From Mycobacterium lehmannii (GTDB taxonomy: Bacteria > Actinomycetota > Actinomycetes > Mycobacteriales > Mycobacteriaceae): 64,000 nucleotides of DNA. The DNA is taken from positions 310,001 through 374,000 of the forward strand of contig NZ_NKCN01000003.1 of the NCBI RefSeq assembly GCF_002245535.1, read 5' to 3'. Below are positions 27,397 to 37,482 of this stretch, in pieces. Numbering within the stretch: position 1 is the first letter of the stretch; every line of letters begins with the position of its first letter. Made by a program: the position numbers and the translations under genes. Under the pieces are notes generated by a model, which was given only the letters and a program-made list of their open reading frames with translations, was not told where the DNA came from and searched no databases.

Positions 27397-29277
27397 GTGG
27401 CACCCGAAGTCCGCGTTCACCAGGAGATTCCCATCAGCACTTTCGCCGATCAGACCTTCACGGCGCCGGCGCAGATCCGGAACTTCTGCATCATCGCCCA
27501 TATCGATCACGGCAAGTCGACGCTGGCCGACCGGATGCTGCAACTCACCGGTGTGGTCGCCGATCGCGATATGCGCGCGCAGTACCTCGACCGGATGGAC
27601 ATCGAGCGCGAGCGCGGTATCACGATCAAGGCGCAGAACGTCCGGCTGCCCTGGAAATTGGGGGACCAGGAGTTCGTCCTGCATCTCATCGATACCCCCG
27701 GCCACGTCGACTTCACCTACGAGGTGTCGCGCGCGCTGGAGGCGTGCGAAGGTGCGGTGCTGCTCGTCGACGCCGCCCAGGGCATCGAGGCCCAGACGCT
27801 GGCGAACCTCTACCTGGCCCTGGATCGCGACCTGCACATCATCCCGGTGCTCAACAAAATCGACCTGCCCGCGGCCGACCCCGACCGGTACGCCGCCGAG
27901 CTCGCCCACATCATCGGCTGCGAACCCGAGGACGTGCTGCGGGTCTCCGGGAAGACCGGCGCGGGCGTGGCCGACCTGCTCGACCACGTCGTGCGTGAGG
28001 TGCCACCGCCGGTCGGCGACGCCGACGCGCCCGCGCGGGCGATGATCTTCGACTCGGTCTATGACACCTACCGCGGCGTGGTGACCTACGTCCGCGTCGT
28101 CGACGGCAAGATCGTCCCGCGCGAACGCATCAAGATGATGTCCACCGGCGCGCATCACGAACTGCTGGAAGTGGGCATCGTCTCGCCCGAGCCCAAGGCC
28201 TCCGCGGGTCTCGGCGTCGGCGAGGTCGGATACCTGATCACCGGCGTGAAAGACGTGCGCCAGTCCAAGGTCGGCGACACCGTGACGACCGCCCGCCACG
28301 GCGCCGCCGAACCGCTCACCGGGTACCGGGAGCCGCGACCGATGGTGTACTCGGGGCTGTATCCCGTTGACGGCTCGGACTATCCGGACCTGCGCGATGC
28401 GCTGGACAAGCTGCAACTCAACGATGCGGCGCTGACGTATGAGCCGGAAACGTCGGTGGCGCTCGGATTCGGTTTCCGCAGCGGCTTTCTGGGCCTTCTG
28501 CACATGGAGATCACCCGCGAGCGCCTCGAGCGCGAGTTCAACCTCGACCTGATCTCCACCTCGCCCAACGTGGTGTATCGCGTTGTGCAGGAAGATGGTT
28601 CGGAGATTACTGTCACCAACCCGTCGGACTGGCCCGACGGCAAGATCCGCACCGTCTATGAGCCGATCGTCAAGACCACGATCATCGCGCCCAGCGAGTT
28701 CATCGGGACCATCATGGAGCTGTGCCAGTCGCGGCGCGGCGAGCTCGGCGGAATGGACTATCTGTCGCCGGAACGGGTGGAGTTGCGCTACACGTTGCCG
28801 CTGGGCGAGATCATCTTCGACTTCTTCGACGCGCTCAAATCGCGCACCCGCGGCTACGCCAGCCTGGACTACGAGGAGGCCGGTGAGCAGGAAGCCGACC
28901 TGGTCAAGGTCGACATCCTGCTGCAGGGCGAGCCGGTCGATGCGTTCAGCGCGATCGTGCACAAGGAGTCGGCGTACGCCTACGGCAACAAGATGACCAC
29001 CAAGCTCAAGGAGCTGATTCCGCGCCAGCAGTTCGAGGTTCCGGTGCAGGCGGCGATCGGTTCGAAGATCATAGCTCGCGAAAACATCCGCGCGATCCGC
29101 AAAGACGTGCTATCGAAGTGCTATGGCGGGGACATCACCCGCAAGCGCAAGCTGCTCGAGAAGCAAAAGGAAGGCAAGAAGCGGATGAAGACCATCGGCC
29201 GGGTCGAGGTGCCACAGGAGGCGTTCGTCGCCGCCCTGTCCACCGACTCGTCGGCCGCCGACAAGGCCAAGAAGTAG
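27397..29277 (+). CDS. lepA: Elongation factor 4
   Basis: About 626 residues of the back-translocating GTPase LepA. G motifs [25 protein letters not shown] and NKIDLP are intact; the C-terminal domain ends [21 protein letters not shown], the LepA-specific tail. Similarity to M. tuberculosis LepA starts at QEIPIS, a few residues into the frame. The start is uncertain: GTG codons at 27367 and 27397 are both possible, and an AGGAG site at 27421 hints at a later, non-standard initiation. It is followed six bases later by a lipoprotein gene. Confidence 0.95.
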   Translation: MAPEVRVHQEIPISTFADQTFTAPAQIRNFCIIAHIDHGKSTLADRMLQLTGVVADRDMRAQYLDRMDIERERGITIKAQNVRLPWKLGDQEFVLHLIDTPGHVDFTYEVSRALEACEGAVLLVDAAQGIEAQTLANLYLALDRDLHIIPVLNKIDLPAADPDRYAAELAHIIGCEPEDVLRVSGKTGAGVADLLDHVVREVPPPVGDADAPARAMIFDSVYDTYRGVVTYVRVVDGKIVPRERIKMMSTGAHHELLEVGIVSPEPKASAGLGVGEVGYLITGVKDVRQSKVGDTVTTARHGAAEPLTGYREPRPMVYSGLYPVDGSDYPDLRDALDKLQLNDAALTYEPETSVALGFGFRSGFLGLLHMEITRERLEREFNLDLISTSPNVVYRVVQEDGSEITVTNPSDWPDGKIRTVYEPIVKTTIIAPSEFIGTIMELCQSRRGELGGMDYLSPERVELRYTLPLGEIIFDFFDALKSRTRGYASLDYEEAGEQEADLVKVDILLQGEPVDAFSAIVHKESAYAYGNKMTTKLKELIPRQQFEVPVQAAIGSKIIARENIRAIRKDVLSKCYGGDITRKRKLLEKQKEGKKRMKTIGRVEVPQEAFVAALSTDSSAADKAKK

Positions 29278-29283
29278 GTCGGC

Positions 29284-30003
29284 GTGCGCTCGGCGGCGAT
29301 GACGGCGGCGGCCGTGGGCGCATGCGCGATCCTCGCCGGCTGTTCGGCGCCCGCCGGTGATGCCCCGGCCCCACGGATCGCCGAGGTGGCCAAACCGTCG
29401 CCGAACCGGATGCTGGACCAGGCCCTCCCCACGGCCGAGGAGCTGACCACGATGTTCGGGGCCAGCGGCTTCATGGGCCAGGTCGTCGAAGGTGGCGCCG
29501 ACATGCTGCTGCAGGGCGTGCGGGAGGCCGAGGCGAGTCCGCCCGACTGTGTGAGCACCGGTTACCGGCTGGAGAAGGTGGTGTATCAAGCCAGCCCGGT
29601 GCGGTCGGTGGTCAGCCAGTCGTGGGCCGGCGGTGACGCCAACGGCCCCACCGTCACCGGATTCTTCGGGGTGGTCGAGTTCATCGACGCCGATGCCGCG
29701 CAGGAGTTCTTCGCCTCATCGGCCGACAAGTGGCACCGATGCAACGGCCAAACGCTGGTGTTGAGCCAACCCGACCGCGGCGCACAGGGATCGAGCCGGA
29801 TCACCGAGGTCGGCGTCGACGACGAGATCGTCTCGGCGGTGGTGATGCAGGACGCCGGATCGACGGTCCAGCGGGCCCTCGGTGTGGCAGGCGATTGCAT
29901 CGTGGAGGTGGAGATCACCGACGTCGCCGGCCCCAGCCCGACCGGCGCCCGACACGCGACCGCGGTCGCCGACCTGATGATGGACAAGATCGCCCACTCC
30001 TGA
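29284..30003 (+). CDS. Lipoprotein with PknH-like sensor domain (LppR-like)
   Basis: 239 residues with a signal peptide ending in the lipobox LAGC (Cys near residue 20), so it is anchored on the outer face of the membrane. The body (TAEELTTMFG...DAAQEFFASSADKWHRCNG...CIVEVEITDV) matches the extracellular PknH-type sensor fold with paired cysteines. Position corresponds to Rv2403c (lppR). The GTG start is six bases after the lepA stop, so they are co-transcribed. Confidence 0.83.
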   Translation: MRSAAMTAAAVGACAILAGCSAPAGDAPAPRIAEVAKPSPNRMLDQALPTAEELTTMFGASGFMGQVVEGGADMLLQGVREAEASPPDCVSTGYRLEKVVYQASPVRSVVSQSWAGGDANGPTVTGFFGVVEFIDADAAQEFFASSADKWHRCNGQTLVLSQPDRGAQGSSRITEVGVDDEIVSAVVMQDAGSTVQRALGVAGDCIVEVEITDVAGPSPTGARHATAVADLMMDKIAHS

Positions 30004-30052
30004 GCGTTCGGTCGAGATTGTCGGCTACGCCGCGAATGTGCCGAAAGTCGGT

Positions 30053-30058
30053 CACAAT
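30053..30058 (+). promoter_or_regulatory. -10 hexamer of the second lipoprotein gene
   Basis: CACAAT ends six bases before the GTG chosen as start, giving a leaderless promoter spacing. Confidence 0.4.
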
Positions 30059-30064
30059 AACGCG

Positions 30065-30766
30065 GTGACCCGTTTCGGCACCGTGTCGCGGCTGTGCGCC
30101 GCGGGTGTCGTCCTGGTGACGTCGGCCGTGCTGGCGGGCTGTGTGAGCACCGTGGCGGGCGTCGCGATGCGCGGCGGGGCGGTCGACGTGCCGGAGCTGA
30201 CCGCGGCGACGCTCGACGACGTGTTGCTCACCATCGGCGAACTGAACGGCATCATGGGCTCGACGACGATGAAAGTCACAAGCGAACTCGAGGAGATGAC
30301 CGATCATTCGGACGACGTATCGGATCCCGAGTGCCTCGGCGCCATGTACGGCGCCGAGGGTCCGGTGTACGCGGGCAGCGGATGGACCGACGTGCGCGAC
30401 CAGGTGGCGCGCGAACCCGACGACCACAACAACCACTGGGTCGAGCAGACCGCGGTGCTGTACACGTCGGCCGATGAGGCGCAGCGGTTCTTCGACAAGT
30501 CGAGGGCGGCGTGGGATGGGTGCGCCAATTCCACGGTGGTCGTGGGTAATTCGGGAGACGTGTTCCTGTGGGAACTCGGTGAGGTCCGCGCCGACGGCAA
30601 GATGATCACTCAGGTCACGACGCAGCAGGATGCCGACGGCTGGGCCTGCCAACATGCGCTGTCGACCGCGTCGAACCTGACCGTCGAGGCGTGGGCGTGC
30701 AGTTATTCGATCGGCGACGAGGCGGCCACCATCGCACAGGACATGCTCACCAACGCGGCCAAGTAG
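30065..30766 (+). CDS. Lipoprotein with PknH-like sensor domain, second copy
   Basis: 233 residues. Signal peptide and lipobox VLAGC (Cys26), then the same fold as its neighbour: [40 protein letters not shown] and GWACQHALS with conserved cysteines. Probably a tandem duplication that has diverged. The GTG at 30065 was chosen because the -10 spacing and the positively charged n-region (VTRFGTVSR) fit; GTG at 30038 is possible. Followed by a strong hairpin. Confidence 0.8.
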   Translation: MTRFGTVSRLCAAGVVLVTSAVLAGCVSTVAGVAMRGGAVDVPELTAATLDDVLLTIGELNGIMGSTTMKVTSELEEMTDHSDDVSDPECLGAMYGAEGPVYAGSGWTDVRDQVAREPDDHNNHWVEQTAVLYTSADEAQRFFDKSRAAWDGCANSTVVVGNSGDVFLWELGEVRADGKMITQVTTQQDADGWACQHALSTASNLTVEAWACSYSIGDEAATIAQDMLTNAAK

Positions 30767-30785
30767 CGAAGAGCGCGCCGAGACA

Positions 30786-30827
30786 ACGGTTTATGACGAG
30801 AATGGGCCGATTCTCATCAGAAACCGT
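30786..30827. terminator. Bidirectional hairpin terminator
   Basis: Arms 30786-30803 and 30810-30827 pair at 16 of 18 positions around a six-base loop, and flanking CGAG/CTCG could extend the stem. It lies between the convergent lipoprotein and trehalase genes. Confidence 0.7.
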
Positions 30828-30865
30828 AGCCTCGACGACTCCGTTGCGCGCGCCGAAAAAGCGGT

Positions 30866-32902
30866 CTACATCGGGGCGTTGGCCGGGACGAAGACGCCGG
30901 AGCTGTCGGCTTCCTCCTCGGCCCGGATCACGTGCACGACCGCGTTGATCAACGCCAGGTGGGTGAACGCCTGCGGGAAGTTGCCGAGATGGCGGCCGGT
31001 GCGCGGCTCGATCTCCTCGGCGTACAGGTGCAGCGGGCTGGCGAACGACAACAGCCGTTCACACAGGTGTTTGGCGCGGCTGATCTCGCCGATCTCCACC
31101 AGCGCCGACACCAGCCAGAACGAGCAGATCGTGAAGGTGCCCTCCTCGCCGGACAGCCCGTCATCGGTCTCGTCGACCCGGTAGCGCAGCACCAGGCCTT
31201 CCTCGGTGAGCTCGTCGGCGATCGCCAGCACGGTCGCGCGCACCCGCGGATCGTCGGGCGGTAGGAACCGCGTCAGCACGGCCAGCAGCAGCGAGGCGTC
31301 GAGCGCGTCGTCGCCGTACCGCTGCGTCAGCACACCGCGGGAGTCGACGCCGTGTTTGAGCACGTCGGCCTTGATCTCCTCGGCGGTCGCGCGCCACTGC
31401 TGGGCGTAGGACTTCTCGCCCTGGAACTCGGCGAGTTTCGAGCCGCGGTCCAGCGCCACCCAGCACATGATCTTGCTGCTGGTGAAGTGTTGCGGATCGC
31501 CGCGCACCTCCCATATCCCGCGGTCGGGCTCCTTCCAGTGCTTGATCGCCTCTTCGACCTGCTGCTTGAGCACCGGCCACAGCGTGTCGGAGATCTGCTC
31601 GCGCGACTTGGCGTGCAGATACACCGAATCGAGCATGGTGCCCCAGATGTCGTGCTGCATCTGGTTGTACGCGCCGTTGCCGATGCGCACCGGCCGCGCC
31701 CCGTCGTATCCGGACAGGTGGCGCAGTTCCTCCTCGACCAGCGTGCGCTCGCCACCGACGGCGTACATCACCTGAAGTGGGTGTCGCTCACCGTTGTTGG
31801 CGCCGGACACATCGGCGATGAACGCGAAGAAGTCGTCGGCCTCGCGGTCCAGGCCCAATGTGTAGAGACCCCACAGCGCGAACGTCGAATCGCGCACCCA
31901 CGCATAGCGGTAGTCCCAGTTGCGTTCGCCCTGAGGCGTTTCCGGCAGCGACGTGGTGGGCGCGGCCAACAGCGCGCCGGTCGGGGAGTAGGTCAGCCCC
32001 TTGAGTGTCAGCGCGCTGCGCTGGAGGTAGGCCCGCCACGGGTGGTCGGGGAAGTCGCCGATGTTGATCCACTGGCGCCAGGCCTCGCTGGTCTGCCACA
32101 TCTTGTCGGCGGCCTCTTCGTAGGTCTGTGGCGCCGGATGCTTGGACCACGACAGCGCGACGAACGCCTGGTCGCCTTCCTTCATCCGGGTCCGGGCCCG
32201 AGCCTCGTGGCCCTCCAGGCCGAGCCGCAGGTTCGTGGTGAGCCGAAGCGTGGGGTGCGCGTCGGCGTCGCGGCTGGCGCGCGCGATCGCCTCGCCGTAC
32301 GCCTGCGCGGAGTACTCCCATGTCGCGGGGATCCGGTGGTAGTCGAACGCCGGCTCGCAGTTCATCACCAGTTCGACGGTGCCGCTCACGCATCGCACGG
32401 TGCGCAGCAGGATGTGCTCGGCATCCCAGTCCATCGGTGTGCGGCGATGGGTGCGCGAACGGGTCTCGAGGTCATGCCAGGGACCCATCACCAACGCCTC
32501 GCGCACGATCAGCCACCCGGTGTGGGTCTGCCACGTCGTCTCCAGGATCAGGCTGCCGGGCAGGTAGCGCCGGGCCGAAGGCACCGTCACCCCGTAGGGC
32601 CCCAACCGGAAATGGCCGGCGCCGCGATCGAGAATGGCGCCGAACACGCTCGGCGAGTCGGGCCGCGGCACGCACATCCACTCGACCGACCCGGCCGATG
32701 AGATCAGGCAGGTGTTCTCGCAGTCGGACAGGAAGCCGTAGTCGGCGATGGGCGGAAAGGGGTTTCGCAACGCTCCGGTGGGCGCGTACGGCGTCGGTGC
32801 GGTCACGGTCAGCGGGGTGTTGTCCGTGACGGCCTGAGCCGGCTTCGCCCCGTTCTCGGTCTCCGTTGACCCGTCCGACGGCCCGGTTTGTTGCAGAACC
32901 AT
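30866..32902 (-). CDS. treH: Trehalase, glycoside hydrolase family 15
   Basis: 678 residues of the GH15 glucoamylase-like family, syntenic with Rv2402 and with the characterised M. smegmatis trehalase, which splits trehalose to two glucoses. The N-terminal beta domain ([41 protein letters not shown]) is followed by the (alpha/alpha)6 barrel with [26 protein letters not shown] and a late Glu-containing [28 protein letters not shown]. No signal peptide, so it is cytoplasmic and recycles internal trehalose. Confidence 0.9.
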   Translation of the reverse strand: MVLQQTGPSDGSTETENGAKPAQAVTDNTPLTVTAPTPYAPTGALRNPFPPIADYGFLSDCENTCLISSAGSVEWMCVPRPDSPSVFGAILDRGAGHFRLGPYGVTVPSARRYLPGSLILETTWQTHTGWLIVREALVMGPWHDLETRSRTHRRTPMDWDAEHILLRTVRCVSGTVELVMNCEPAFDYHRIPATWEYSAQAYGEAIARASRDADAHPTLRLTTNLRLGLEGHEARARTRMKEGDQAFVALSWSKHPAPQTYEEAADKMWQTSEAWRQWINIGDFPDHPWRAYLQRSALTLKGLTYSPTGALLAAPTTSLPETPQGERNWDYRYAWVRDSTFALWGLYTLGLDREADDFFAFIADVSGANNGERHPLQVMYAVGGERTLVEEELRHLSGYDGARPVRIGNGAYNQMQHDIWGTMLDSVYLHAKSREQISDTLWPVLKQQVEEAIKHWKEPDRGIWEVRGDPQHFTSSKIMCWVALDRGSKLAEFQGEKSYAQQWRATAEEIKADVLKHGVDSRGVLTQRYGDDALDASLLLAVLTRFLPPDDPRVRATVLAIADELTEEGLVLRYRVDETDDGLSGEEGTFTICSFWLVSALVEIGEISRAKHLCERLLSFASPLHLYAEEIEPRTGRHLGNFPQAFTHLALINAVVHVIRAEEEADSSGVFVPANAPM

Positions 32903-32959
32903 GCCGCCATCATCGACTGCCGACGCGCTCGCCGTCTACTTGTTGGCCGTAACGGCGCG

Positions 32960-34201
32960 TCAGCGGCGGGCGAAGGCCGGAATGTGTTCCGGTAGGGGAC
33001 CGATCGCCACACCGTAGGCCGCCAAACGGCGCAGCAGCGGAAGCCCGGCGGCCACCCGCACGAAGCCGGGCGCCTCGGCCTGGCCGGTCGAAGCGACGGC
33101 GACCGCGATGACACGGCGGTGGATCAGCCTTTGCACCGACTGGATCAGCGCGGCGGGCAGCCAGCGCCGCGCCTGCACCCGGGCCAGATGCCTGGTCGAC
33201 AGGCTGCCCGAGCGCAACGGATCCGCCAGGATCCGGCCTGCGGCGACGGCGTCGGCCACCGCGAGGTTGATCCCGACACCGCCGACCGGCGACATCGCGT
33301 GGGCGGCGTCGCCGATGAGCAGCAGGCCGTCGCCGTACCAGCGCCTGAGCCGGTTCAACTGCACGTCGAGCAGCTTCACGTCGTCGAACGACGTCACAGC
33401 CCCGATGCGGTCGGCCAGCCACGGCACCAGCGCCACCACACCGCGATGCAACGACCCGATTCCCTGCGCCCGCAACTCATGGTCGCGGCCCTTGGGGATA
33501 ACGTAGGCGCACTGGTAGTAGTCGCCACGGTCGATGACGATCTGCGCGTGCCCGGCCCCGAGGACACCGGCGAGCCCGTGCGGGTCGTCGGGATCGCGGG
33601 GCAGCCGGAACCACCAGACGTCCATCGGCACACCGAAGTCCTTCGGCTTGAGCCCCATCTCGGTGCGCAGCGTCGATGACCGCCCATCGCAGGCGACGGT
33701 CAACGTCGCGCGCATCTCGCGCTCCTCACCGTCGGCGCCGCGGTAGCGGACACCGACCACCCTGTCACCGTGACGGATCGGGCCGAGCACCTCGGTGCTG
33801 CGCAGCAAGGTGAACGACGGCTCCCGCTTAGCTGCAGTGGCCAGCAGCTCCAGGAAATCCCACTGCGGGACCAGCGCAATGTGTTTGTGCGGACCGGGAA
33901 TTCGCCGCAGATCCATGGTGACCGGGGTGTCCTGCACCGTCATCGACAGCGTGTCGATCTCTCGGTGCGGAATCGCCGCGAACTCATCGGACAGCCCCAA
34001 CTCGTCGAGCAGCCGCAGCGTGCTGGCATGCACGGTGTCACCGCGGAAATCACGGAGGAAGTCGGCGTGCTTCTCCATCACCGTGACGTCGACCCCGGCG
34101 CGGGCCAGCACCAACGCGAGCATCATGCCCGCCGGACCGCCGCCTGCCACGATGCAGGTGGTGTTCCCGGCACGCAGCGCGGGGCGGGAGTCGGCGGCCA
34201 C
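32960..34201 (-). CDS. FAD-dependent monooxygenase (PHBH-fold)
   Basis: 413 residues. The FAD-binding GxGxxG is in CIVAGGGPAGMMLALVLARAG, the DG motif in VACDGRSSTLR, and the second FAD contact is GDAAHAMSPVGGVGINLAVADA. Hydroxylases of aromatic or quinone substrates have this build; the substrate is not known. GTG start. Divergent from the small membrane protein gene with 32 bases between. Confidence 0.88.
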   Translation of the reverse strand: MAADSRPALRAGNTTCIVAGGGPAGMMLALVLARAGVDVTVMEKHADFLRDFRGDTVHASTLRLLDELGLSDEFAAIPHREIDTLSMTVQDTPVTMDLRRIPGPHKHIALVPQWDFLELLATAAKREPSFTLLRSTEVLGPIRHGDRVVGVRYRGADGEEREMRATLTVACDGRSSTLRTEMGLKPKDFGVPMDVWWFRLPRDPDDPHGLAGVLGAGHAQIVIDRGDYYQCAYVIPKGRDHELRAQGIGSLHRGVVALVPWLADRIGAVTSFDDVKLLDVQLNRLRRWYGDGLLLIGDAAHAMSPVGGVGINLAVADAVAAGRILADPLRSGSLSTRHLARVQARRWLPAALIQSVQRLIHRRVIAVAVASTGQAEAPGFVRVAAGLPLLRRLAAYGVAIGPLPEHIPAFARR

Positions 34202-34221
34202 GCGCCCATCTTCGCATCGCC

Positions 34222-34227
34222 TAGGCT
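34222..34227 (+). promoter_or_regulatory. -10 hexamer of the small membrane protein operon
   Basis: TAGGCT ends six bases before the GTG at 34234, consistent with a leaderless transcript. Confidence 0.5.
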
Positions 34228-34233
34228 GGCCGC

Positions 34234-34431
34234 GTGGGTGGCTTTCTGAGTTGGTGGGACGGTGTCGAGCTCTGGCTCACCGGCCTGCCGTTCGTCGCCC
34301 AGACCGCGGTGGTGATGCCGGTGGTGCTCGCGTTGGCGTACGGCACCGCGGTCGTGCTCGACGGCGCCCTCGGTAACGGGATCAGGTTGTGGCGCCATGT
34401 TCGCCATGACGAGCGGGATGCCGACCGATGA
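34234..34431 (+). CDS. Small membrane protein (Rv2401A-like)
   Basis: 65 residues with one clear transmembrane helix (VAQTAVVMPVVLALAYGTAVVL) and a charged C-terminus rich in Arg and Asp. It occupies the position of M. tuberculosis Rv2401A. Function unknown. It overlaps the next short ORF by ATGA. Confidence 0.7.
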   Translation: MGGFLSWWDGVELWLTGLPFVAQTAVVMPVVLALAYGTAVVLDGALGNGIRLWRHVRHDERDADR

Positions 34432-34517
34432 GCGGCGGGATGCCGCGGTCGCGGGTGACGTTGGTGCTCGTCCTCCTGGTGATCCTGGTGATCGTCATGT
34501 GGCTGTTCACTCGTTGA
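34428..34517 (+). CDS. 29-residue membrane microprotein
   Basis: The peptide starts MSGGMPRSRV and continues as one hydrophobic helix of about 16 residues (TLVLVLLVILVIVMWLF). Its ATG overlaps the TGA of the preceding membrane protein, so translation is coupled. Two basic residues before the helix suggest an N-in orientation. It may pair with the 65-residue protein. Unknown function. Confidence 0.55.
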   Translation: MSGGMPRSRVTLVLVLLVILVIVMWLFTR

Positions 34518-34558
34518 GGCCGCCGAATCCCTCACCGAGCAGGTTGCCCGAACTCTGT

Positions 34559-34564
34559 TAGGCT
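34559..34564 (+). promoter_or_regulatory. -10 hexamer of the subI leader ORF
   Basis: TAGGCT ends seven bases before the leader ATG, as expected for a leaderless mRNA. Confidence 0.6.
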
Positions 34565-34571
34565 TCGCGCC

Positions 34572-34664
34572 ATGCAAACAGCGTCCGGCAACAAGAGCGG
34601 CCATGTTCTGGCCCTCATTGCCGTGAGTTTCAGCGCTGTTGCCGATGTCTGTTGTTGTTGCTGA
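34572..34664 (+). CDS. Leaderless polycysteine leader ORF upstream of subI
   Basis: Thirty codons, beginning MQTASGNKSG and ending Asp-Val-Cys-Cys-Cys-Cys just before TGA (TGT TGT TGT TGC at 34650-34661). Polycysteine-encoding leaderless short ORFs of this kind are reported as cysteine-responsive attenuators in M. smegmatis, where ribosome behaviour on the Cys codons controls translation of sulfur genes downstream. Here it precedes the sulfate importer by 117 bases. The peptide itself probably has no function. Confidence 0.8.
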   Translation: MQTASGNKSGHVLALIAVSFSAVADVCCCC

Positions 34665-34725
34665 CTCCTCCGCCCGTCCGCGGTTCGGTGTCGGTAACGG
34701 CTGTCAGATGACGCCTCGCGCTGAT

Positions 34726-34785
34726 CCATCGCCTTCCCGTCGGGTCGGGTTCCACCGAAGTCCCCCAACGAAAGGTCCCCGATGG
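34726..34785 (+). promoter_or_regulatory. Possible attenuator structure over the subI start
   Basis: CCATCG (34726-34731) can pair with CGATGG (34780-34785), covering the subI ATG, and the adjacent CCTT can pair with AAGG of the ribosome-binding site (34772-34775). This would hide the start unless opened from upstream. It is a paper fold only. Confidence 0.35.
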
Positions 34786-35795
34786 TCAACATCCGCAGAA
34801 CCTGGCGCGCCGCGGCGGCGCTGGCCACCACCGCCACAGTGCTCGCCGCATGCGCAGGCGGCTCGAGCGATGTGGTCGGTGACAGCGGTGGGGACAGCGC
34901 CGACACGACGCTGACGCTGGTCGCCTACGCGGTGCCCGAGCCCGGCTGGAGCAAGGTCATTCCCGCGTTCGCCGCGACACCGGAAGGTAAAGGTGTCGGC
35001 GTCACGACGTCGTACGGCGCCTCGGGCGACCAGTCGCGCGCCGTCGTCGACGGTAAGCCCGCCGACATCGTGAACTTCTCCGTCGAGCCGGACATCACCC
35101 GGCTCGTCAAGGCCGACAAGGTCACCGAGGACTGGAACGCCGACGCCACCAAGGGCATCCCGTTCGGATCCGTGGTGAGCTTCGCTGTGCGGCCCGGCAA
35201 CCCCAAGAACATCAGGGACTGGCCCGATCTGCTCAAGCCCGGCGTCGAGGTCATCACGCCGAGCCCGCTGAGCTCCGGGTCGGCCAAGTGGAACCTGTTG
35301 GCGCCGTACGCATGGGCCAGCAGGGGCGGTCAGGATCCGCAGGCCGGTCTCGACTACGTCACCGAACTGGTGACCCAGCACATCAAGCTGCGCCCGAGTT
35401 CGGGCCGCGAGGCCACCGACGTGTTCCGGCAGGGCAGTGGCGACGTGCTGCTGGCCTACGAGAACGAGGCGCTGCACTTCGACCTGGAGTACGTGAACCC
35501 GCCGGAAACCTTCAAGATCGAGAACCCGGTCGCCGTGGTGACGTCGAGCAGGCATCTGGACAAGGCGAACGCGCTGAAGAACTTCATCTACACCCCCGAG
35601 GCGCAGAAGCTGTGGGCCGAAGCCGGTTTCCGGCCCGTCGATCCCGCGGTGCTCGAGGAGTTCCGGGGCAAGTTCCCCGCACCGGCAAAACTTTGGACCG
35701 TTGACGACCTCGGAGGCTGGGCGACGCTTGATCCCGAGCTGTTCGACAAGGACAACGGCACGATCACCAAGATCTACACCCAGGCGACGGGATGA
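34782..35795 (+). CDS. subI: Sulfate/thiosulfate-binding lipoprotein
   Basis: 337 residues. Signal peptide and lipobox VLAAC (Cys24) anchor it outside the membrane. The body matches sulfate-binding proteins: TLTLVAYAVPEPGWSKVIPAFAAT, SYGASGDQSRAVVDG and PFGSVVSFAVRPGNPKNI. It delivers sulfate to CysT/CysW. The ATG follows GAAAGG; expression is likely controlled by the polycysteine leader. Its stop overlaps the cysT start. Confidence 0.95.
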   Translation: MVNIRRTWRAAAALATTATVLAACAGGSSDVVGDSGGDSADTTLTLVAYAVPEPGWSKVIPAFAATPEGKGVGVTTSYGASGDQSRAVVDGKPADIVNFSVEPDITRLVKADKVTEDWNADATKGIPFGSVVSFAVRPGNPKNIRDWPDLLKPGVEVITPSPLSSGSAKWNLLAPYAWASRGGQDPQAGLDYVTELVTQHIKLRPSSGREATDVFRQGSGDVLLAYENEALHFDLEYVNPPETFKIENPVAVVTSSRHLDKANALKNFIYTPEAQKLWAEAGFRPVDPAVLEEFRGKFPAPAKLWTVDDLGGWATLDPELFDKDNGTITKIYTQATG

Positions 35796-36658
35796 CCTCT
35801 TCCGTGGTGTCCCGGCCCGAGTTCACCGGTGGTGAGCCGGGCCGGGCGTCCCGACTGCTCGAGCGTCGTCATGGGACGACGTCGCTGCGGGTGGGGGCCG
35901 CGTCGATTTGGTTGAGCCTGATCGTGCTGCTGCCGCTGGCCGCGATCCTCTGGCAGTCGGCCGGCGGCGGATGGCAGGCGTTCTGGTTCGCGGTCACCTC
36001 GAACGCTGCCGTCGCGTCGTTCAAGGTGACGCTGACCGTGTCGTTCGGGGTGACGGCGGTCAATTTGGTGTTCGGGCTGCTGGTGGCGTGGGTGCTGACC
36101 CGCGACGACTTCGTCGGCAAGCGGCTCGTCGACTCGGTGATCGACCTGCCGTTCGCGTTGCCGACGATCGTCGCCAGCCTGGTGATGCTGGCGCTCTACG
36201 GCCCCGCCAGCCCGGTCGGGCTGCATCTGCAGCACACCAAGTGGGGCATCGGGGTGGCGTTGCTGTTCGTCACCCTGCCGTTCGTCGTGCGGTCGGTGCA
36301 GCCGGTGCTGCTGGAACTGGACCGCGAAATCGAGGAAGCCGCGGCATCGTTGGGCGCCAACAACTGGGTCATCTTCACCCGCGTGATGTTGCCCGCACTT
36401 CTGCCGTCGCTGCTGTCGGGCGCCGGTCTGGCGTTCTCCCGCGCGATCGGCGAGTTCGGCTCGGTGGTGCTGATCGGCGGCGCCGTGCCCGGTGAGACCG
36501 AGGTCTCCTCGCAGTGGATCCGAACCCTGATCGAGAACGACGACCGCACCGGCGCCGCCGCTATTTCGATTGTGCTGCTGGCCATCTCGTTTGTCGTGTT
36601 GTTGATTCTGCGTGCGATCGGATCGCGCGCCGCCCGACGGGACGCGATGGAGCAGTGA
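35792..36658 (+). CDS. cysT: Sulfate ABC transporter permease
   Basis: 288 residues, six membrane helices and the EAA loop EIEEAAASLGANNWVIFTRVMLPALLPSLLSG that contacts the ATPase. It forms the channel with CysW. ATGA overlap with subI and GTGA overlap with cysW. Confidence 0.95.
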   Translation: MTSSVVSRPEFTGGEPGRASRLLERRHGTTSLRVGAASIWLSLIVLLPLAAILWQSAGGGWQAFWFAVTSNAAVASFKVTLTVSFGVTAVNLVFGLLVAWVLTRDDFVGKRLVDSVIDLPFALPTIVASLVMLALYGPASPVGLHLQHTKWGIGVALLFVTLPFVVRSVQPVLLELDREIEEAAASLGANNWVIFTRVMLPALLPSLLSGAGLAFSRAIGEFGSVVLIGGAVPGETEVSSQWIRTLIENDDRTGAAAISIVLLAISFVVLLILRAIGSRAARRDAMEQ

Positions 36659-37467
36659 TTCTTTCGCCTGCGGTCAAACACCTGCTGCGCTATCTTGCGC
36701 TGGCCTACATCACGATCCTGGTCGTGGTGCCGGTGGGGCTGATCCTATGGCGCACTTTCTCGCCGGGCATCGGCGCCTTCATTGGGTCGATCAGCACACC
36801 GGCGGCGATTTCGGCTCTGAACCTGTCGCTGCTGGTGGTCGCGATCGTGGTGCCGCTCAACGTGCTGTTCGGTGTACCGACGGCACTGGTGTTGGCGCGC
36901 AACAAGTTCCGTGGCAAAAGCGTGATGCAGGCCGTCATCGACCTGCCGTTCGCAGTGTCGCCGGTGGTGGTCGGCGTCGCGCTGATCCTGTTGTGGGGAT
37001 CGGCGGGTCTATTCGGGTTCGTCGAGAACAGCCTCGGGTTCAAGATCATCTTCGGGATTCCCGGCATCGTGCTGGCCAGCATCTTCGTCACCGTGCCGTT
37101 CGTGATTCGTGAGGTCGAACCGGTGCTGCACGAGATCGGCACCGATCAGGAAGAGGCCGCGGCGACGCTGGGTTCGCAGTGGTGGCAGACGTTCTGGCGG
37201 GTCACGCTGCCGTCGATCCGGTGGGGTCTGACCTACGGCATCGTGCTGACGATCGCGCGCACCCTCGGCGAATACGGCGCGGTGTTGATGGTGTCGTCCA
37301 ACCTGCCGGGAAGCTCGCAGACGCTCACACTGTTGGTGTCGGACCGCTACACGCGCGGTGCCGAGTACGGCGCCTATGCGGTGTCGACGTTGCTGATGGC
37401 GGTGGCGGTGGTGGTGTTGGTCGCGCAGGTGATCCTCGACGCGCGGCGGGTCCGGGCGGGCAAGTAG
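36655..37467 (+). CDS. cysW: Sulfate ABC transporter permease
   Basis: 270 residues from the GTG overlapping the cysT stop. Six membrane helices; the EAA loop is EEAAATLGSQWWQTFWRVTLPSIRWGLTYG. Partner of CysT. An in-frame upstream extension would run through cysT and is not real. Confidence 0.95.
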   Translation: MILSPAVKHLLRYLALAYITILVVVPVGLILWRTFSPGIGAFIGSISTPAAISALNLSLLVVAIVVPLNVLFGVPTALVLARNKFRGKSVMQAVIDLPFAVSPVVVGVALILLWGSAGLFGFVENSLGFKIIFGIPGIVLASIFVTVPFVIREVEPVLHEIGTDQEEAAATLGSQWWQTFWRVTLPSIRWGLTYGIVLTIARTLGEYGAVLMVSSNLPGSSQTLTLLVSDRYTRGAEYGAYAVSTLLMAVAVVVLVAQVILDARRVRAGK

Positions 37468-37482
37468 GCGTAGGGAGAAAAG

